A stretch of DNA of 28,789 bases. Origin: a virus. The stretch covers positions 1 to 28,789 of the IMG/VR virus record IMGVR_UViG_3300009418_000079; one strand, 5' to 3'. The notes below the pieces were generated by a model. It did not search any database, was not told where the DNA came from, and was given only the letters and a program-made list of their open reading frames with translations. The position numbers and the translations under genes were made by a program. Shown here piece by piece: positions 21,431 through 28,789 of the stretch; within the stretch, counting starts at the first letter, position 1, and the number at the start of each line of letters is the position of its first letter.

Positions 21431-22595
21431 GTGGTACTTCAGCCGAGGGGATGCTGAACTCTACGACAAGTGCCCACGGGCACGATTCAACCGCACTATC
21501 CTGGAGGGACGGGGCGTCATCAAGGTTGGCTCATCCTTTGAGCTATCCCTGGGACGTATCGTTCACCATGCTATCGAGAATATCCTGATAGTCCAGAACC
21601 CAATTGCGCTTAAGGATGCCGCGTTGGATGCTGCCGACCGTATTGAGAAGGTCGTTGCAAGTGGGGAGGTGCCCAAGAAGATCCTCCCGGAATTCCATGA
21701 GCAGTTCACACAGGAGGCACGGTGCCTTGCTGAAGGGCTGATCTGGGCCTGGGGGCTGCATGTCTGGCCCTCCATCAAGGCGAACTATCATGTGCACTGC
21801 ATCGAGACGCAGGCAGCGTATCGGCGGGAGTGGGGAGAGACTTACATGGTCCTGCCTACCGTCGCAGATGTGGTGCTCCAGTCCAAGGACGATGGTTCGT
21901 ATGTCTACCCGGACTGGAAGACAGCCGCCTGGGTCAACGGAGCCTGGATGGACTCCTGGAATCGAGCTGCACAGCTACATACCACAGCCCTGGCAGTTGA
22001 GCAGGCCCTGGGTGAGGAGGTGGAATACTGCTACATCCAGGCCCTGGTCAAGGGACGATGGCAGAATGGCTACCAGCAGAGCCCCCTGTGCTGGGCCTAT
22101 CAGCACACGGACACAGGGGAGTGGCGCTATAAATATACAGCTGGGAACAAGTGGCAGCGGACACCCATGTGGAGTACTGGCACCAGCATGGAGGACTGGA
22201 TACGAAACATGCCGCAGGAGATTGCCATGAACCTCGTCCCACGCACACCACCCATCATCATCGACCGTGACCTGGCCGAAACCTGGTGGCGACAGCGGGT
22301 TGTCAAGGAGGAGCGCATCAAGGAGGGGAAGGAGAAACTCCTGAGGCTGGGTGTCGCTCCCAACCTGGGCACTGGTCCAAGAGCCACGAAGACAGCCGGT
22401 GCTTACAGGGCACAAGCCATCATGGATGTCCACTTCCCACAGCACTTCGATCAGTGTGCTCCAGTGATTGGCTTTCGGTGTGACTACTACGACGTCTGTC
22501 ACTCACCCACCATCGGAGATGATCCCATTGGGAGTGGGCTCTACCGTCGTCGCCCCACGTATGCTGAACGCATCAAGGAGGAGGGCACCCAGTAG
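21393..22595 (+). CDS. PD-(D/E)XK nuclease, RecB/Cas4-like
   Basis: The product has 400 residues from ATG at 21393, preceded by AAGAAGGGGG (the frame is open to 21264). It starts with a RecB-type opener, WYFSRGDAELYDKCPRARFN, including Cys27. The active site is LPTVADVVLQ with Asp159, then YPDWKTA with Asp174 and Lys176. The C-terminal CAPVIGFRCDYYDVC holds three Cys that could join Cys27 in an Fe-S cluster, as in AddB and Cas4. The likely role is end resection or recombination together with the Sak4-like ATPase and ssDNA-binding protein downstream. It overlaps the preceding gene by 38 bases. Confidence 0.8.
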   Translation: MTDANTSPSPHTEWYFSRGDAELYDKCPRARFNRTILEGRGVIKVGSSFELSLGRIVHHAIENILIVQNPIALKDAALDAADRIEKVVASGEVPKKILPEFHEQFTQEARCLAEGLIWAWGLHVWPSIKANYHVHCIETQAAYRREWGETYMVLPTVADVVLQSKDDGSYVYPDWKTAAWVNGAWMDSWNRAAQLHTTALAVEQALGEEVEYCYIQALVKGRWQNGYQQSPLCWAYQHTDTGEWRYKYTAGNKWQRTPMWSTGTSMEDWIRNMPQEIAMNLVPRTPPIIIDRDLAETWWRQRVVKEERIKEGKEKLLRLGVAPNLGTGPRATKTAGAYRAQAIMDVHFPQHFDQCAPVIGFRCDYYDVCHSPTIGDDPIGSGLYRRRPTYAERIKEEGTQ

Positions 22596-22596
22596 G

Positions 22597-22833
22597 ATGG
22601 CAGACCTCAAGCTCAAGCGCATCCATGTCAACCGCCATATCCTGGCCCGGAACAAGAAGAAGGAGGAGGAAGAACCCCCCATCGGTATTGAGGAGAGCGG
22701 GGAGAAGAAGCGCTATGCTCACGCTGTCTACATTGGTGGGCCAAGCATCGTCTGTTACGATGAGAAGAAGCCACTGAAGTGTGGCGCACGTGTCTGGATT
22801 GAAACCTACGCATCCATCAGTTACCGGGAGTAA
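22597..22833 (+). CDS. Conserved small phage protein
   Basis: This is a 78-residue protein; ATG at 22597 lies directly after the nuclease stop, with GGAGG about 12 bases upstream. RIHVNRHILARNKK and YAHAVYIGGPSIVCYDEKKP then CGARVWIETYA fit a conserved phage/plasmid family with an IHVN-x-H opener and a PL-CGARVWIET ending. The function is unknown. The family is often seen near replication genes. The start is the weakest part of the call. Confidence 0.65.
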   Translation: MADLKLKRIHVNRHILARNKKKEEEEPPIGIEESGEKKRYAHAVYIGGPSIVCYDEKKPLKCGARVWIETYASISYRE

Positions 22834-22847
22834 TCAAAGGAGCGCGC

Positions 22848-23135
22848 ATGAGTGACGAGAAACCGCAGACTATGACCATTGGCGACGTTGGAAAGTTCCG
22901 AGCTGCCGAAGCCATCGCCGCCATCAGAGTGCATGGGCGGAGAGAGGAGGAAGAAGCTAACCTCATCATAGCGATGGGGCTGTATATGATTGGCGCAATC
23001 GTCGTTGGCTGTGAGGAAGGGGAGCCCCTGAAGACACAGCTAGGGCTCATCGAACAACGATTGATGGAGGTGGTTCGCGATCTCCGTGAGGAGATCAAGA
23101 GAGGGGAGGCCCCACATGGCGCAGTGCCCAAGTGA
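22848..23135 (+). CDS. Small helical protein, unknown
   Basis: This is a 95-residue protein with AAAGGAG before its ATG. The N-terminal half is charged (HGRREEEEANL), and a hydrophobic helix, LIIAMGLYMIGAIVVG (about residues 39-54), could be membrane-spanning or a buried core. The C-terminal helix is charged (QRLMEVVRDLREEIKRG). It overlaps the next gene by 20 bases. Unrecognised. Confidence 0.6.
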   Translation: MSDEKPQTMTIGDVGKFRAAEAIAAIRVHGRREEEEANLIIAMGLYMIGAIVVGCEEGEPLKTQLGLIEQRLMEVVRDLREEIKRGEAPHGAVPK

Positions 23136-23622
23136 ATCGTGGATGACCTACGAGAAAGATCAAGAATCTTCCGAGGAGAACGCCAGCCAGAAGGAGCGTC
23201 TGGCCGCGCTGGATGCTTATGGGCACCTGGCCTGGACAGTCGGGTTCGGATCAGAGGATGACGACGACTGGCCGGATCGAGGAGATATGTTGTGGTGTTT
23301 CGACTATGCAGTTCACCATGACATTGATCTCGGTAGTATCGTGATTGCATACCATGTTGTGCTGAACTCAGAGTCTGGCTCATGCATCGAGACGCAGGAG
23401 TCCGCTGTTGTGCCTCTCAGCAAGGCACCCTACAACCTGCCTGAGCAATATGTAGACGGAAGTATATGTGCTGATGACCAGTGGCGTGACGACGAGCTAA
23501 CGCGGGCGCAGGACACGAACGACATGTGGAATGCCGACCTCAAACGGTCGATTGCTGCTGCACTGAACGAGGCATTCTACGGGAGGTCGAACCAACTACC
23601 GCGCACAGTAGGGGGGCTATGA
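23116..23622 (+). CDS. Hypothetical acidic protein
   Basis: This is a 168-residue acidic protein from ATG at 23116, supported by GGGGAGG; an ATG at 23143 (MTYEKD) is also possible. It contains acidic runs (SEDDDDWPDRGD), an aromatic middle (MLWCFDYAVHHDIDLG) and a C-terminal helix. There is no recognisable motif. It is in the same operon as its neighbours, just upstream of the Sak4-like gene. Confidence 0.6.
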   Translation: MAQCPSESWMTYEKDQESSEENASQKERLAALDAYGHLAWTVGFGSEDDDDWPDRGDMLWCFDYAVHHDIDLGSIVIAYHVVLNSESGSCIETQESAVVPLSKAPYNLPEQYVDGSICADDQWRDDELTRAQDTNDMWNADLKRSIAAALNEAFYGRSNQLPRTVGGL

Positions 23623-23623
23623 C

Positions 23624-23905
23624 ATGGGGAGGAGGAAGAAGACGGGGAGGCGAGTAGAGAAACAGGCGATCTTTAATCGCTTCTCGGCATTGGCTGATCT
23701 TGCACAGAAGGGAGTGGAATATCGCACCAGTAGCACCAGGAAGAAATTCGGCGGACTCAAAGCGGTTACCATGGAACATATTGGCGTTGGTCAAGGGAAG
23801 TGCCCAGGAGGACACAGTAAAGCCACCAGATGTGACATCTGTGACCCTCCCTCACTTCTAAAGGAAGAAGGAGGCAAACACTATGAAGACAACCAAGATG
23901 AATAG
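23624..23905 (+). CDS. Small basic protein with a possible zinc knuckle
   Basis: This is a 93-residue protein. The basic N-terminus (GRRKKTGRRVEKQ) suggests nucleic-acid binding. CPGGHSKATRCDIC (about residues 60-73) supplies three Cys and one His in zinc-knuckle spacing. The ATG is one base past the upstream stop, with a GGGGGG ribosome-binding site. The last 23 bases overlap the next gene. Unrecognised. Confidence 0.6.
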   Translation: MGRRKKTGRRVEKQAIFNRFSALADLAQKGVEYRTSSTRKKFGGLKAVTMEHIGVGQGKCPGGHSKATRCDICDPPSLLKEEGGKHYEDNQDE

Positions 23906-24869
23906 GGAACCTGAAGAGCGGCGAGGGGGCTTCCCCTCATTCTGTATCTATGGACGGTCAGGCAGTGGCAAGACACCACAGATTGGTATCTTTGCCGAGG
24001 CTCTCTTCAAGCACACTGGAGGCACCATCAGCGAGGATGGTACCCTCGTCGGCGGGCTGCGAACACGGCTCTACACTGCTGACCGGGGTGGGTATGATAC
24101 TATCCTCTCCGAGATCGAACTGGGACTCATCGAACTAGTCGATCTGAGGGGGACAGAGAAGCCATGGGTCTGGATGGCTAAGGCCATCCAAGGACGCATG
24201 CCCACACCTGATGACCCACACCGCTGGACCCGTCAACCAATGCTCAAGGATGCCCAGGATAACATCATTGGGTGCTGGGCCTTTGAAGGGCTGACCGAAT
24301 GGGGAGATGCCCTCATGCGGGACATGCGAGCCCAGGCTGTGGCTGGTGTGAACATTGGTGGGGGAGCACAGGCGCTCATAGAACAGAAGGACGACGACGG
24401 CGAGAAGTTTGACTACGCTGGCAACAACAAAGCGCACTACCTCATGGGGCAGAACCGCATGAACGACATGATTAGCCAGAGTATGCGGCTCCCTGGCTAT
24501 CTTATCTGGACGGCTATCGATCTCCGGTCGTCTGAACCAGACTCCGCACGGCAGGTCTTCGGACCTGATGTGGGAGTGGGCAAAGCCATGACTTCCAAAG
24601 TGCCACAGAAGTTCACCTATACCTGGAGGACGGTGAACGTGGCCAAGAAGGGAGAGCATCCAAAGTATGCACTCTATCTGGTGACACATCAGGACCCAAT
24701 GGTCCCGTCAATCACCTGTGTGTGCAATGCACGGTATCCCAAAGATGCACCAGAAGCTAAGAAGGTGCAGGTGGTAGAACCCGCAGACATGGCACGGGCC
24801 TACACCGTCGTAAAAGAGGCACGAACCAGTGCCACCGCCGTGATTACCTCGCGGCTTCGTCAATCCTAA
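23883..24869 (+). CDS. Sak4-like RecA-family P-loop ATPase, probable single-strand annealing recombinase
   Basis: The protein has 328 residues and AAGAAGGAGG before its ATG. Walker A is GRSGSGKT (24-31), a Rad51/RecA-type loop. The middle contains GGGAQALIEQKDDD and a long MNDMISQSMRLPGYLIWTA stretch with a sensor-like TAI strand, as in phage Sak4 proteins. Sak4 ATPases bind ssDNA and promote homologous recombination with a cognate SSB, and the next gene fits that partner. RepA-like helicase function is excluded by the different motif order. Confidence 0.7.
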   Translation: MKTTKMNREPEERRGGFPSFCIYGRSGSGKTPQIGIFAEALFKHTGGTISEDGTLVGGLRTRLYTADRGGYDTILSEIELGLIELVDLRGTEKPWVWMAKAIQGRMPTPDDPHRWTRQPMLKDAQDNIIGCWAFEGLTEWGDALMRDMRAQAVAGVNIGGGAQALIEQKDDDGEKFDYAGNNKAHYLMGQNRMNDMISQSMRLPGYLIWTAIDLRSSEPDSARQVFGPDVGVGKAMTSKVPQKFTYTWRTVNVAKKGEHPKYALYLVTHQDPMVPSITCVCNARYPKDAPEAKKVQVVEPADMARAYTVVKEARTSATAVITSRLRQS

Positions 24870-24897
24870 AGACTCCGAAGGAGGAGCACTTACAATC

Positions 24898-25590
24898 ATG
24901 AGTAACTTCATAGACGACATCTCGACACTCACTGGTGACCTGGGCGACATCGACATGCCCACTGATGACGAGCCGTATGAGGCTCCGAAGACGGGATCCC
25001 GGAGGACGCCACCCGCTGGTCGCTACAACCTGCAGCTACCCACCGAGATCAAGGTGGGTGCATGGCCCGCACAGAACGGGAGGCCAGGGAGCATCGAACT
25101 CACCATGGATCCGGTGGTGGTGAGCAATCCGGGTGGTCCTGGTGACGGCCTGGAAATCCGGTTCGTCTCTGTCTCCACCCGTCGCATCGGAGGAGCCAAC
25201 GCCTCATCGGCCACGGACCTCCTGCAGCGGATGGGCTACAGCCCACTGCCTCGCAGCGCTACCGAGTGGCAGGATGCAGCTCGCGCCATCGCTGGACAGA
25301 TGGCTGAGGACGTCTACTGTGACTGGGAATGTCGTGCCCCCAAGGACACGGACCCCGATGTCATCCGTGACTTCCTCCGTGACACAGCGAAGATCAAGGT
25401 CACGGACCCGAAGGCCCGGAAGGTTCTCATCCGGGGCATGAAGTCCTTTCCCTCCGATGGGAATGGTGGGCACCAGTCACGGTTGCAGTTCGATCCAGGT
25501 CCGAATGGGGAGACCTTAACCCTCTATGCAAACTTGAAGCCGACACTTCGTGGCTTCGGCCTGACGGCAGAAGAGCGGGCAAGTCGGTAG
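24898..25590 (+). CDS. Putative ssDNA-binding protein (SSB-like)
   Basis: This is a 230-residue protein; the ATG follows GAAGGAGG at a long spacing of about 12 bases. It is acidic at the N-terminus and proline/glycine-rich thereafter. The core GRYNLQLPTEIKVG and LEIRFVSVSTRRIGG contains alternating strands that could form an OB fold, and SRLQFDPGPNGETLTLYANL is another strand pair. Its position directly after the Sak4-like ATPase and before polymerase is where phages keep their SSB. The call relies on context, as no signature motif was recognised. Confidence 0.45.
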   Translation: MSNFIDDISTLTGDLGDIDMPTDDEPYEAPKTGSRRTPPAGRYNLQLPTEIKVGAWPAQNGRPGSIELTMDPVVVSNPGGPGDGLEIRFVSVSTRRIGGANASSATDLLQRMGYSPLPRSATEWQDAARAIAGQMAEDVYCDWECRAPKDTDPDVIRDFLRDTAKIKVTDPKARKVLIRGMKSFPSDGNGGHQSRLQFDPGPNGETLTLYANLKPTLRGFGLTAEERASR

Positions 25591-25604
25591 GAAGGAGGGG
25601 CGTA

Positions 25605-25850
25605 ATGTCCCTACCTCCAGATGAGTTAGCCCTTGACCCAGCGGACATCGTGGCGGCAGCGTCCAAGGTCTTGGATGCTGTGGTGCACGAGGAACTGCGG
25701 GAAACAGCCTTTGCTGGGGCTGCTCTCGCAGCTATCATGCTGCATCGTGGTCCGTCACCAGATGTTCAGACGGACCTTGCGTTGGTGGAGGAGCTGTCGC
25801 AGTGGTTAGCGGCACAGCCACCAGAGAATCCAACAGGCTTAATCCATTGA
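25605..25850 (+). CDS. Small helical protein, unknown
   Basis: This is an 81-residue protein with AAGGAGG before its ATG. It is composed of alanine/leucine-rich amphipathic helices (LDAVVHEELRETAFAGAALAAIM and LALVEELSQWLAAQ), acidic overall, with no Cys. It is probably a small helical bundle that binds another replication protein. Its end adjoins the terminator-like hairpin before the polymerase gene. Unrecognised. Confidence 0.6.
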   Translation: MSLPPDELALDPADIVAAASKVLDAVVHEELRETAFAGAALAAIMLHRGPSPDVQTDLALVEELSQWLAAQPPENPTGLIH

Positions 25851-25886
25851 AAGGAGACAGGGGGTCCAAGGGGGCCCCCTTTTTTT
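25851..25886 (+). promoter_or_regulatory. Terminator-like hairpin between Shine-Dalgarno and start codon of the polymerase gene
   Basis: AAGGAG (25851-25856) is followed by AGGGGG (25859-25864), a ten-base loop, CCCCCT (25875-25880), a run of seven T (25880-25886), and then ATG at 25887. Unfolded, the ribosome-binding site is 30 bases from the ATG, too far. Folded, the hairpin brings them to about 8 bases apart. The same hairpin plus T run is also a typical intrinsic terminator, ending exactly at the start codon. Confidence 0.6.
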
Positions 25887-28595
25887 ATGGCAGGACTCAA
25901 GCTCCCAGACGGCCCGCAATGTCGGGGCTGTATCCTGCAGCGGTCAGGTCGAGGATTCCTCACCATCGACGGGCAAGGCACCAACGGGGTGATGCTCATT
26001 GGTGAGGCCCTAGGATTCAATGAAGCACTCACCGGGAAGCCCTTCGTTGGACCCGCTGGATTCCTCCTCCGCAAAGTCCTGAAACGACATGTCAAAGCAG
26101 AGCGTGATGACTTCTGGATTGCGAATGTCCTCTTCTGCCGTCCACCAGGAAACAAGCTGCAAGATACCAGCTACAAATACGAAGCGATCAATCAGTGCCG
26201 TCCACATCTGGACGAGGCACTCAACCAACATCGTCCGAAGGCCATCGTGGCCCTGGGAGACATCGCTATGGAGCGTCTCCTGGGACGGCGAGGCATTGAG
26301 CAGTGCCAGAACTATGCCTTCTGGTCTGATGAATACAGTACCTGGGTGGTACCAGCACTCCACCCCTCTTTCATTCAACGAGGGAACAACAAGTATCAGC
26401 CCATCCTGGGCCTGGCCATCAAGAAGGCCATTGCTATCGCTGAGCATGGCTACGCCCACGAAGTCCCCACCACGATCCACCATCCCACCAGTTCAGAGGT
26501 AGCGGCCTGGGTAGCTGGGTACAAGGCTGCCTTGCGACAAGACCCCGCTACCCCTCTCGCCTTCGACATTGAAACCAACTACAAGGGAGCCAGAGATGAG
26601 AGCAAGCTGAAGCAGGACCAGGACCCCAGCTTTGACATCCTCCAGATTAGCTTTGCCTATGGTCCAGATGAAGGGATTAGTATGGAGTGGTGCGCGTCCC
26701 TGAAGCCTGCCATTCAGGAAGCCCTGGGTACGATGGGCACGAAGATTGTCTGGAATCGGTCGTATGATGTGCCCCGTATCCTTGCCAATGGTGTGCCTAT
26801 CAGGGGGGACATCCGGGACTCCATGATTGCGTGGCATGCCCTCCAGTCTGACCTGAGCAAGGGCCTGGGCTTTGTCACACCCCTCATCCCTGGCAATGAG
26901 CGGGTCCCCATGTGGAAGGACCAGTCCAATGATGATGGTGGCTGGTTCTACTCGGCCATGGACTCTGTCATGCTCTGGCGAAACGACCGGGGCATCATGC
27001 ACAGCCTGAAACAGGAGGGCATCCTCACCTTCTACCAGCAATACGTTGAGCAGGTCCGTCCTGTCCTCGATGACATGGAAGGGGCAGGGGTGTTGGTTGA
27101 CACTGAGGAACAGCACCGGCTCGTCTCCACCATGGAGCAGGAAATCGATGTGTTGGAAGAGTCCATGCAAACCCTCGTCCCTGACCAGCTCAAGGACCTC
27201 CACCCCAAGAAAGGCTACAAGCGAGATCCTGAAGACACTGTTGGCATGCGGCAGATCCTGGTGCCCAACCAGACATGGACTGTCTGTCCCGTCTGCCAGC
27301 TGAAGAACCCCCCCACGGCTCACTTCAAACGCTATGTCGCCAAGCGCTCCCTGCACAAGAACACAGCCTGCTCCGGGATGGAGGCGGTGCCTGTCAAAGG
27401 AGACGAGCGACGGTGGGCGACAGTGCTGCCCTTCAAACCCAGCCCCGTGCAACTCATCCGGTATGCGGTGAGCAAGGGCTACAGGACCCGTACGAATTAC
27501 AAGACGGGGCGGGCTACCATGAACGAGGAGACCATTGAGAAGCTGCTCAAGAAGCACCCGAACGAACCGCTCTTCCCACTGGTGCTGTCACACCGGAGTC
27601 TCCAGAAGCTCTATGGCCTGTATGGACCAGGGGGGCTGCTCATTAGCCCAGATGGACGAGTGCACACGCACTTCTCAGACAACCCCTCGACGTTCCGATT
27701 CGCCTCCTACGGACCAAACATGCAGAACATCCCGAGGGAGTCGGGGATCCGGGACCTCTTCGTCGCAGCCCCCGGCCACACCCTGGGAGCACGGGACTTC
27801 TCCGGGATTGAAGCCGTCCTCGTAGGCTACTTCGCTGGAGATAAGCACTATACGCGGCTAGCCAAGATGGGGGTACATGATTACTTCAATGCCCACATTG
27901 CTCATGCACAGGGAGCACTGCAGGAGAAGGACCTCCCCAACCTGGCGTGGTCTGACACAGACCTGGCTGCCTACCTGCAGGACCTGAAGCGTCAATTAGG
28001 AGACAGCCGAGCCGTCGCTAAGATGGGGGTGCATATGTCGAACTACATCGGCAGTCCCATTCGGATGTTTCAACAGGCTCCTGCACTCTTCAAGACTGTA
28101 GCAGGGGCTGAAAAGGTGCAGCGGCTCTACTTTGAGGTGTTCCCCCTGATCCGCACGTGGCAGCATCACACCTGTGATCTGGCCGAGAAGCAGGGCTACA
28201 TCCGCAGTCCCTACGGGGTGCCGCACCGGTTCTATCAGGTCTACAACTACAAGAAAGACCCGGACACAGGAGAGTGGACCAAGGTCCTGGGTGATGATGC
28301 CAAGCGCTGCGTGGCCTACAACCCACAGCACACAGCAGCCGTCATCATGCGCCGAGCACTCTGGCTGCTGGGCCAGCATGCTGACATCCGCCCCTATCTC
28401 CGGTTAACTATCCATGATGAGCTGCTCTGGGAATGCCCCACAGAGATGCATGACCGTGTAGACGCAACGATTCAGCACATCATGGAAGCACCACAACCTG
28501 AGCTACCCCTGGATCCAGACTGGCAGATGGGGCGTTGGCTCACTATCCAGACGGAGGGAAAACATGGGACACGTTGGGGCAGTATGCTACACTAA
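25887..28595 (+). CDS. Uracil-DNA glycosylase / 3'-5' exonuclease / family A DNA polymerase fusion
   Basis: This is a 902-residue replicative DNA polymerase. Residues 1-165 form a family-4-like uracil-DNA glycosylase: GEALGFNEALTGKPFVGPAG, VLFCRPPGNK, IVALGD, and HPS at 159-161, with Cys12, Cys15, Cys84 and Cys104 placed for an Fe-S cluster. Residues 220-370 are a 3'-5' exonuclease: Asp227/Glu229 (DIE), Asn290/Asp294 and Tyr355/Asp359. A CxxC...H...C insert (Cys467, Cys470, His490, Cys495) precedes the polymerase. Motif A is DFSGIE (637-642), motif B RAVAKMGVHMSNYIG (708-722), motif C HDE (843-845). His716 occupies the motif B position that is Phe762 in E. coli Pol I. UDG-Pol fusions are known in some phages, for example SPO1. 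The ribosome-binding site is separated by a hairpin. Confidence 0.92.
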   Translation: MAGLKLPDGPQCRGCILQRSGRGFLTIDGQGTNGVMLIGEALGFNEALTGKPFVGPAGFLLRKVLKRHVKAERDDFWIANVLFCRPPGNKLQDTSYKYEAINQCRPHLDEALNQHRPKAIVALGDIAMERLLGRRGIEQCQNYAFWSDEYSTWVVPALHPSFIQRGNNKYQPILGLAIKKAIAIAEHGYAHEVPTTIHHPTSSEVAAWVAGYKAALRQDPATPLAFDIETNYKGARDESKLKQDQDPSFDILQISFAYGPDEGISMEWCASLKPAIQEALGTMGTKIVWNRSYDVPRILANGVPIRGDIRDSMIAWHALQSDLSKGLGFVTPLIPGNERVPMWKDQSNDDGGWFYSAMDSVMLWRNDRGIMHSLKQEGILTFYQQYVEQVRPVLDDMEGAGVLVDTEEQHRLVSTMEQEIDVLEESMQTLVPDQLKDLHPKKGYKRDPEDTVGMRQILVPNQTWTVCPVCQLKNPPTAHFKRYVAKRSLHKNTACSGMEAVPVKGDERRWATVLPFKPSPVQLIRYAVSKGYRTRTNYKTGRATMNEETIEKLLKKHPNEPLFPLVLSHRSLQKLYGLYGPGGLLISPDGRVHTHFSDNPSTFRFASYGPNMQNIPRESGIRDLFVAAPGHTLGARDFSGIEAVLVGYFAGDKHYTRLAKMGVHDYFNAHIAHAQGALQEKDLPNLAWSDTDLAAYLQDLKRQLGDSRAVAKMGVHMSNYIGSPIRMFQQAPALFKTVAGAEKVQRLYFEVFPLIRTWQHHTCDLAEKQGYIRSPYGVPHRFYQVYNYKKDPDTGEWTKVLGDDAKRCVAYNPQHTAAVIMRRALWLLGQHADIRPYLRLTIHDELLWECPTEMHDRVDATIQHIMEAPQPELPLDPDWQMGRWLTIQTEGKHGTRWGSMLH

Positions 28596-28614
28596 AATTC
28601 GGTAAGGAGATGAC

Positions 28615-28789
28615 ATGAGAGATGTAAATTGGAAGAACATTGCAATAGGTGTAGCCATCGTGGCTGCCCTCTTTGGTGCCTTCAAAGGGGGGCAACACGT
28701 ATGGCAGGACCATACTGCACTCCACTTCCAGGGAGGACTGCTGGATGCCGTGCGGCAAGCCGTGCTGAACGTACACCCGGAGCTAGCAC
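28615..28789 (+). CDS. Membrane-anchored protein, partial (runs off right edge)
   Basis: The frame is open from an ATG at 28615 to the window end, 58 codons. GGTAAGGAG precedes the start. The N-terminus DVNWKNIAIGVAIVAALFGA has one hydrophobic stretch (about residues 8-23) that is either a signal anchor or a transmembrane helix, followed by a soluble basic/polar part. It directly follows the polymerase gene. Its function cannot be judged from the fragment. Confidence 0.55.
   Translation, partial: MRDVNWKNIAIGVAIVAALFGAFKGGQHVWQDHTALHFQGGLLDAVRQAVLNVHPELA

Noticed and set aside
26493-27557. A 354-codon minus-strand ORF opposite the polymerase
   Set aside because: The polymerase frame carries all exonuclease motifs through this stretch; the antisense ORF has low-complexity composition and no motif.

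Overview
The window is a contiguous piece of a tailed bacteriophage genome (Caudoviricetes, double-stranded DNA), lytic-looking or from an uncultivated virus. The evidence is a complete head-packaging block (terminase parts, portal, scaffold, major capsid protein, adaptor, tail fibre) and a replication block (DNA polymerase, RepA-like ATPase, Sak4-like ATPase, PD-(D/E)XK nuclease). No integrase, lysogeny repressor, tRNA, rRNA, IS element or CRISPR array is visible. The host cannot be named. Shine-Dalgarno sites are strong (AGGAGG type), all three stop codons are used normally and GTG starts are common, so it is an ordinary bacterial host using code 11.

Layout: two opposed transcription units diverge from about 13,560-13,680. 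Everything to the left (1-13,558) is on the minus strand and carries virion and packaging functions. In transcription order these are two zinc-ribbon/coiled small proteins, a possible small terminase, an HTH microprotein, a large terminase that appears split into an ATPase gene and a nuclease gene with a CxxCxGxG zinc protein between them, a secreted trypsin-like protease, a ribbon-helix-helix-like protein, an FmdB-like zinc ribbon, portal, a holin-like membrane protein, a chain of tiny ORFs, scaffold, major capsid protein, two small beta-rich structural proteins, an adaptor, and a tail fibre that runs off the left edge.

Everything to the right (13,681-28,789) is on the plus strand. First comes a run of small early proteins of unknown function, one resembling Rmf/CrpP. 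Then follow a DUF932-like protein, a palindromic ACTCTAG repeat array that could be an origin or operator region, a RepA-like ATPase, a PD-(D/E)XK nuclease, a Sak4-like ATPase with a putative ssDNA-binding partner, and a 902-residue fusion of a family-4-type uracil-DNA glycosylase with a 3'-5' exonuclease and family A DNA polymerase. A membrane-anchored protein runs off the right edge.

The early plus-strand unit is notable for RNA structure. Most of its larger intergenic gaps hold a long hairpin just before the next ribosome-binding site, including a roughly 145-nt multibranched element at 16,798-16,943 and a terminator-like hairpin lodged between the ribosome-binding site and the start codon of the polymerase gene. 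Together with the split terminase, these are the features most worth a second look. Several genes here are shorter than 60 codons and were found by reading the sequence directly.
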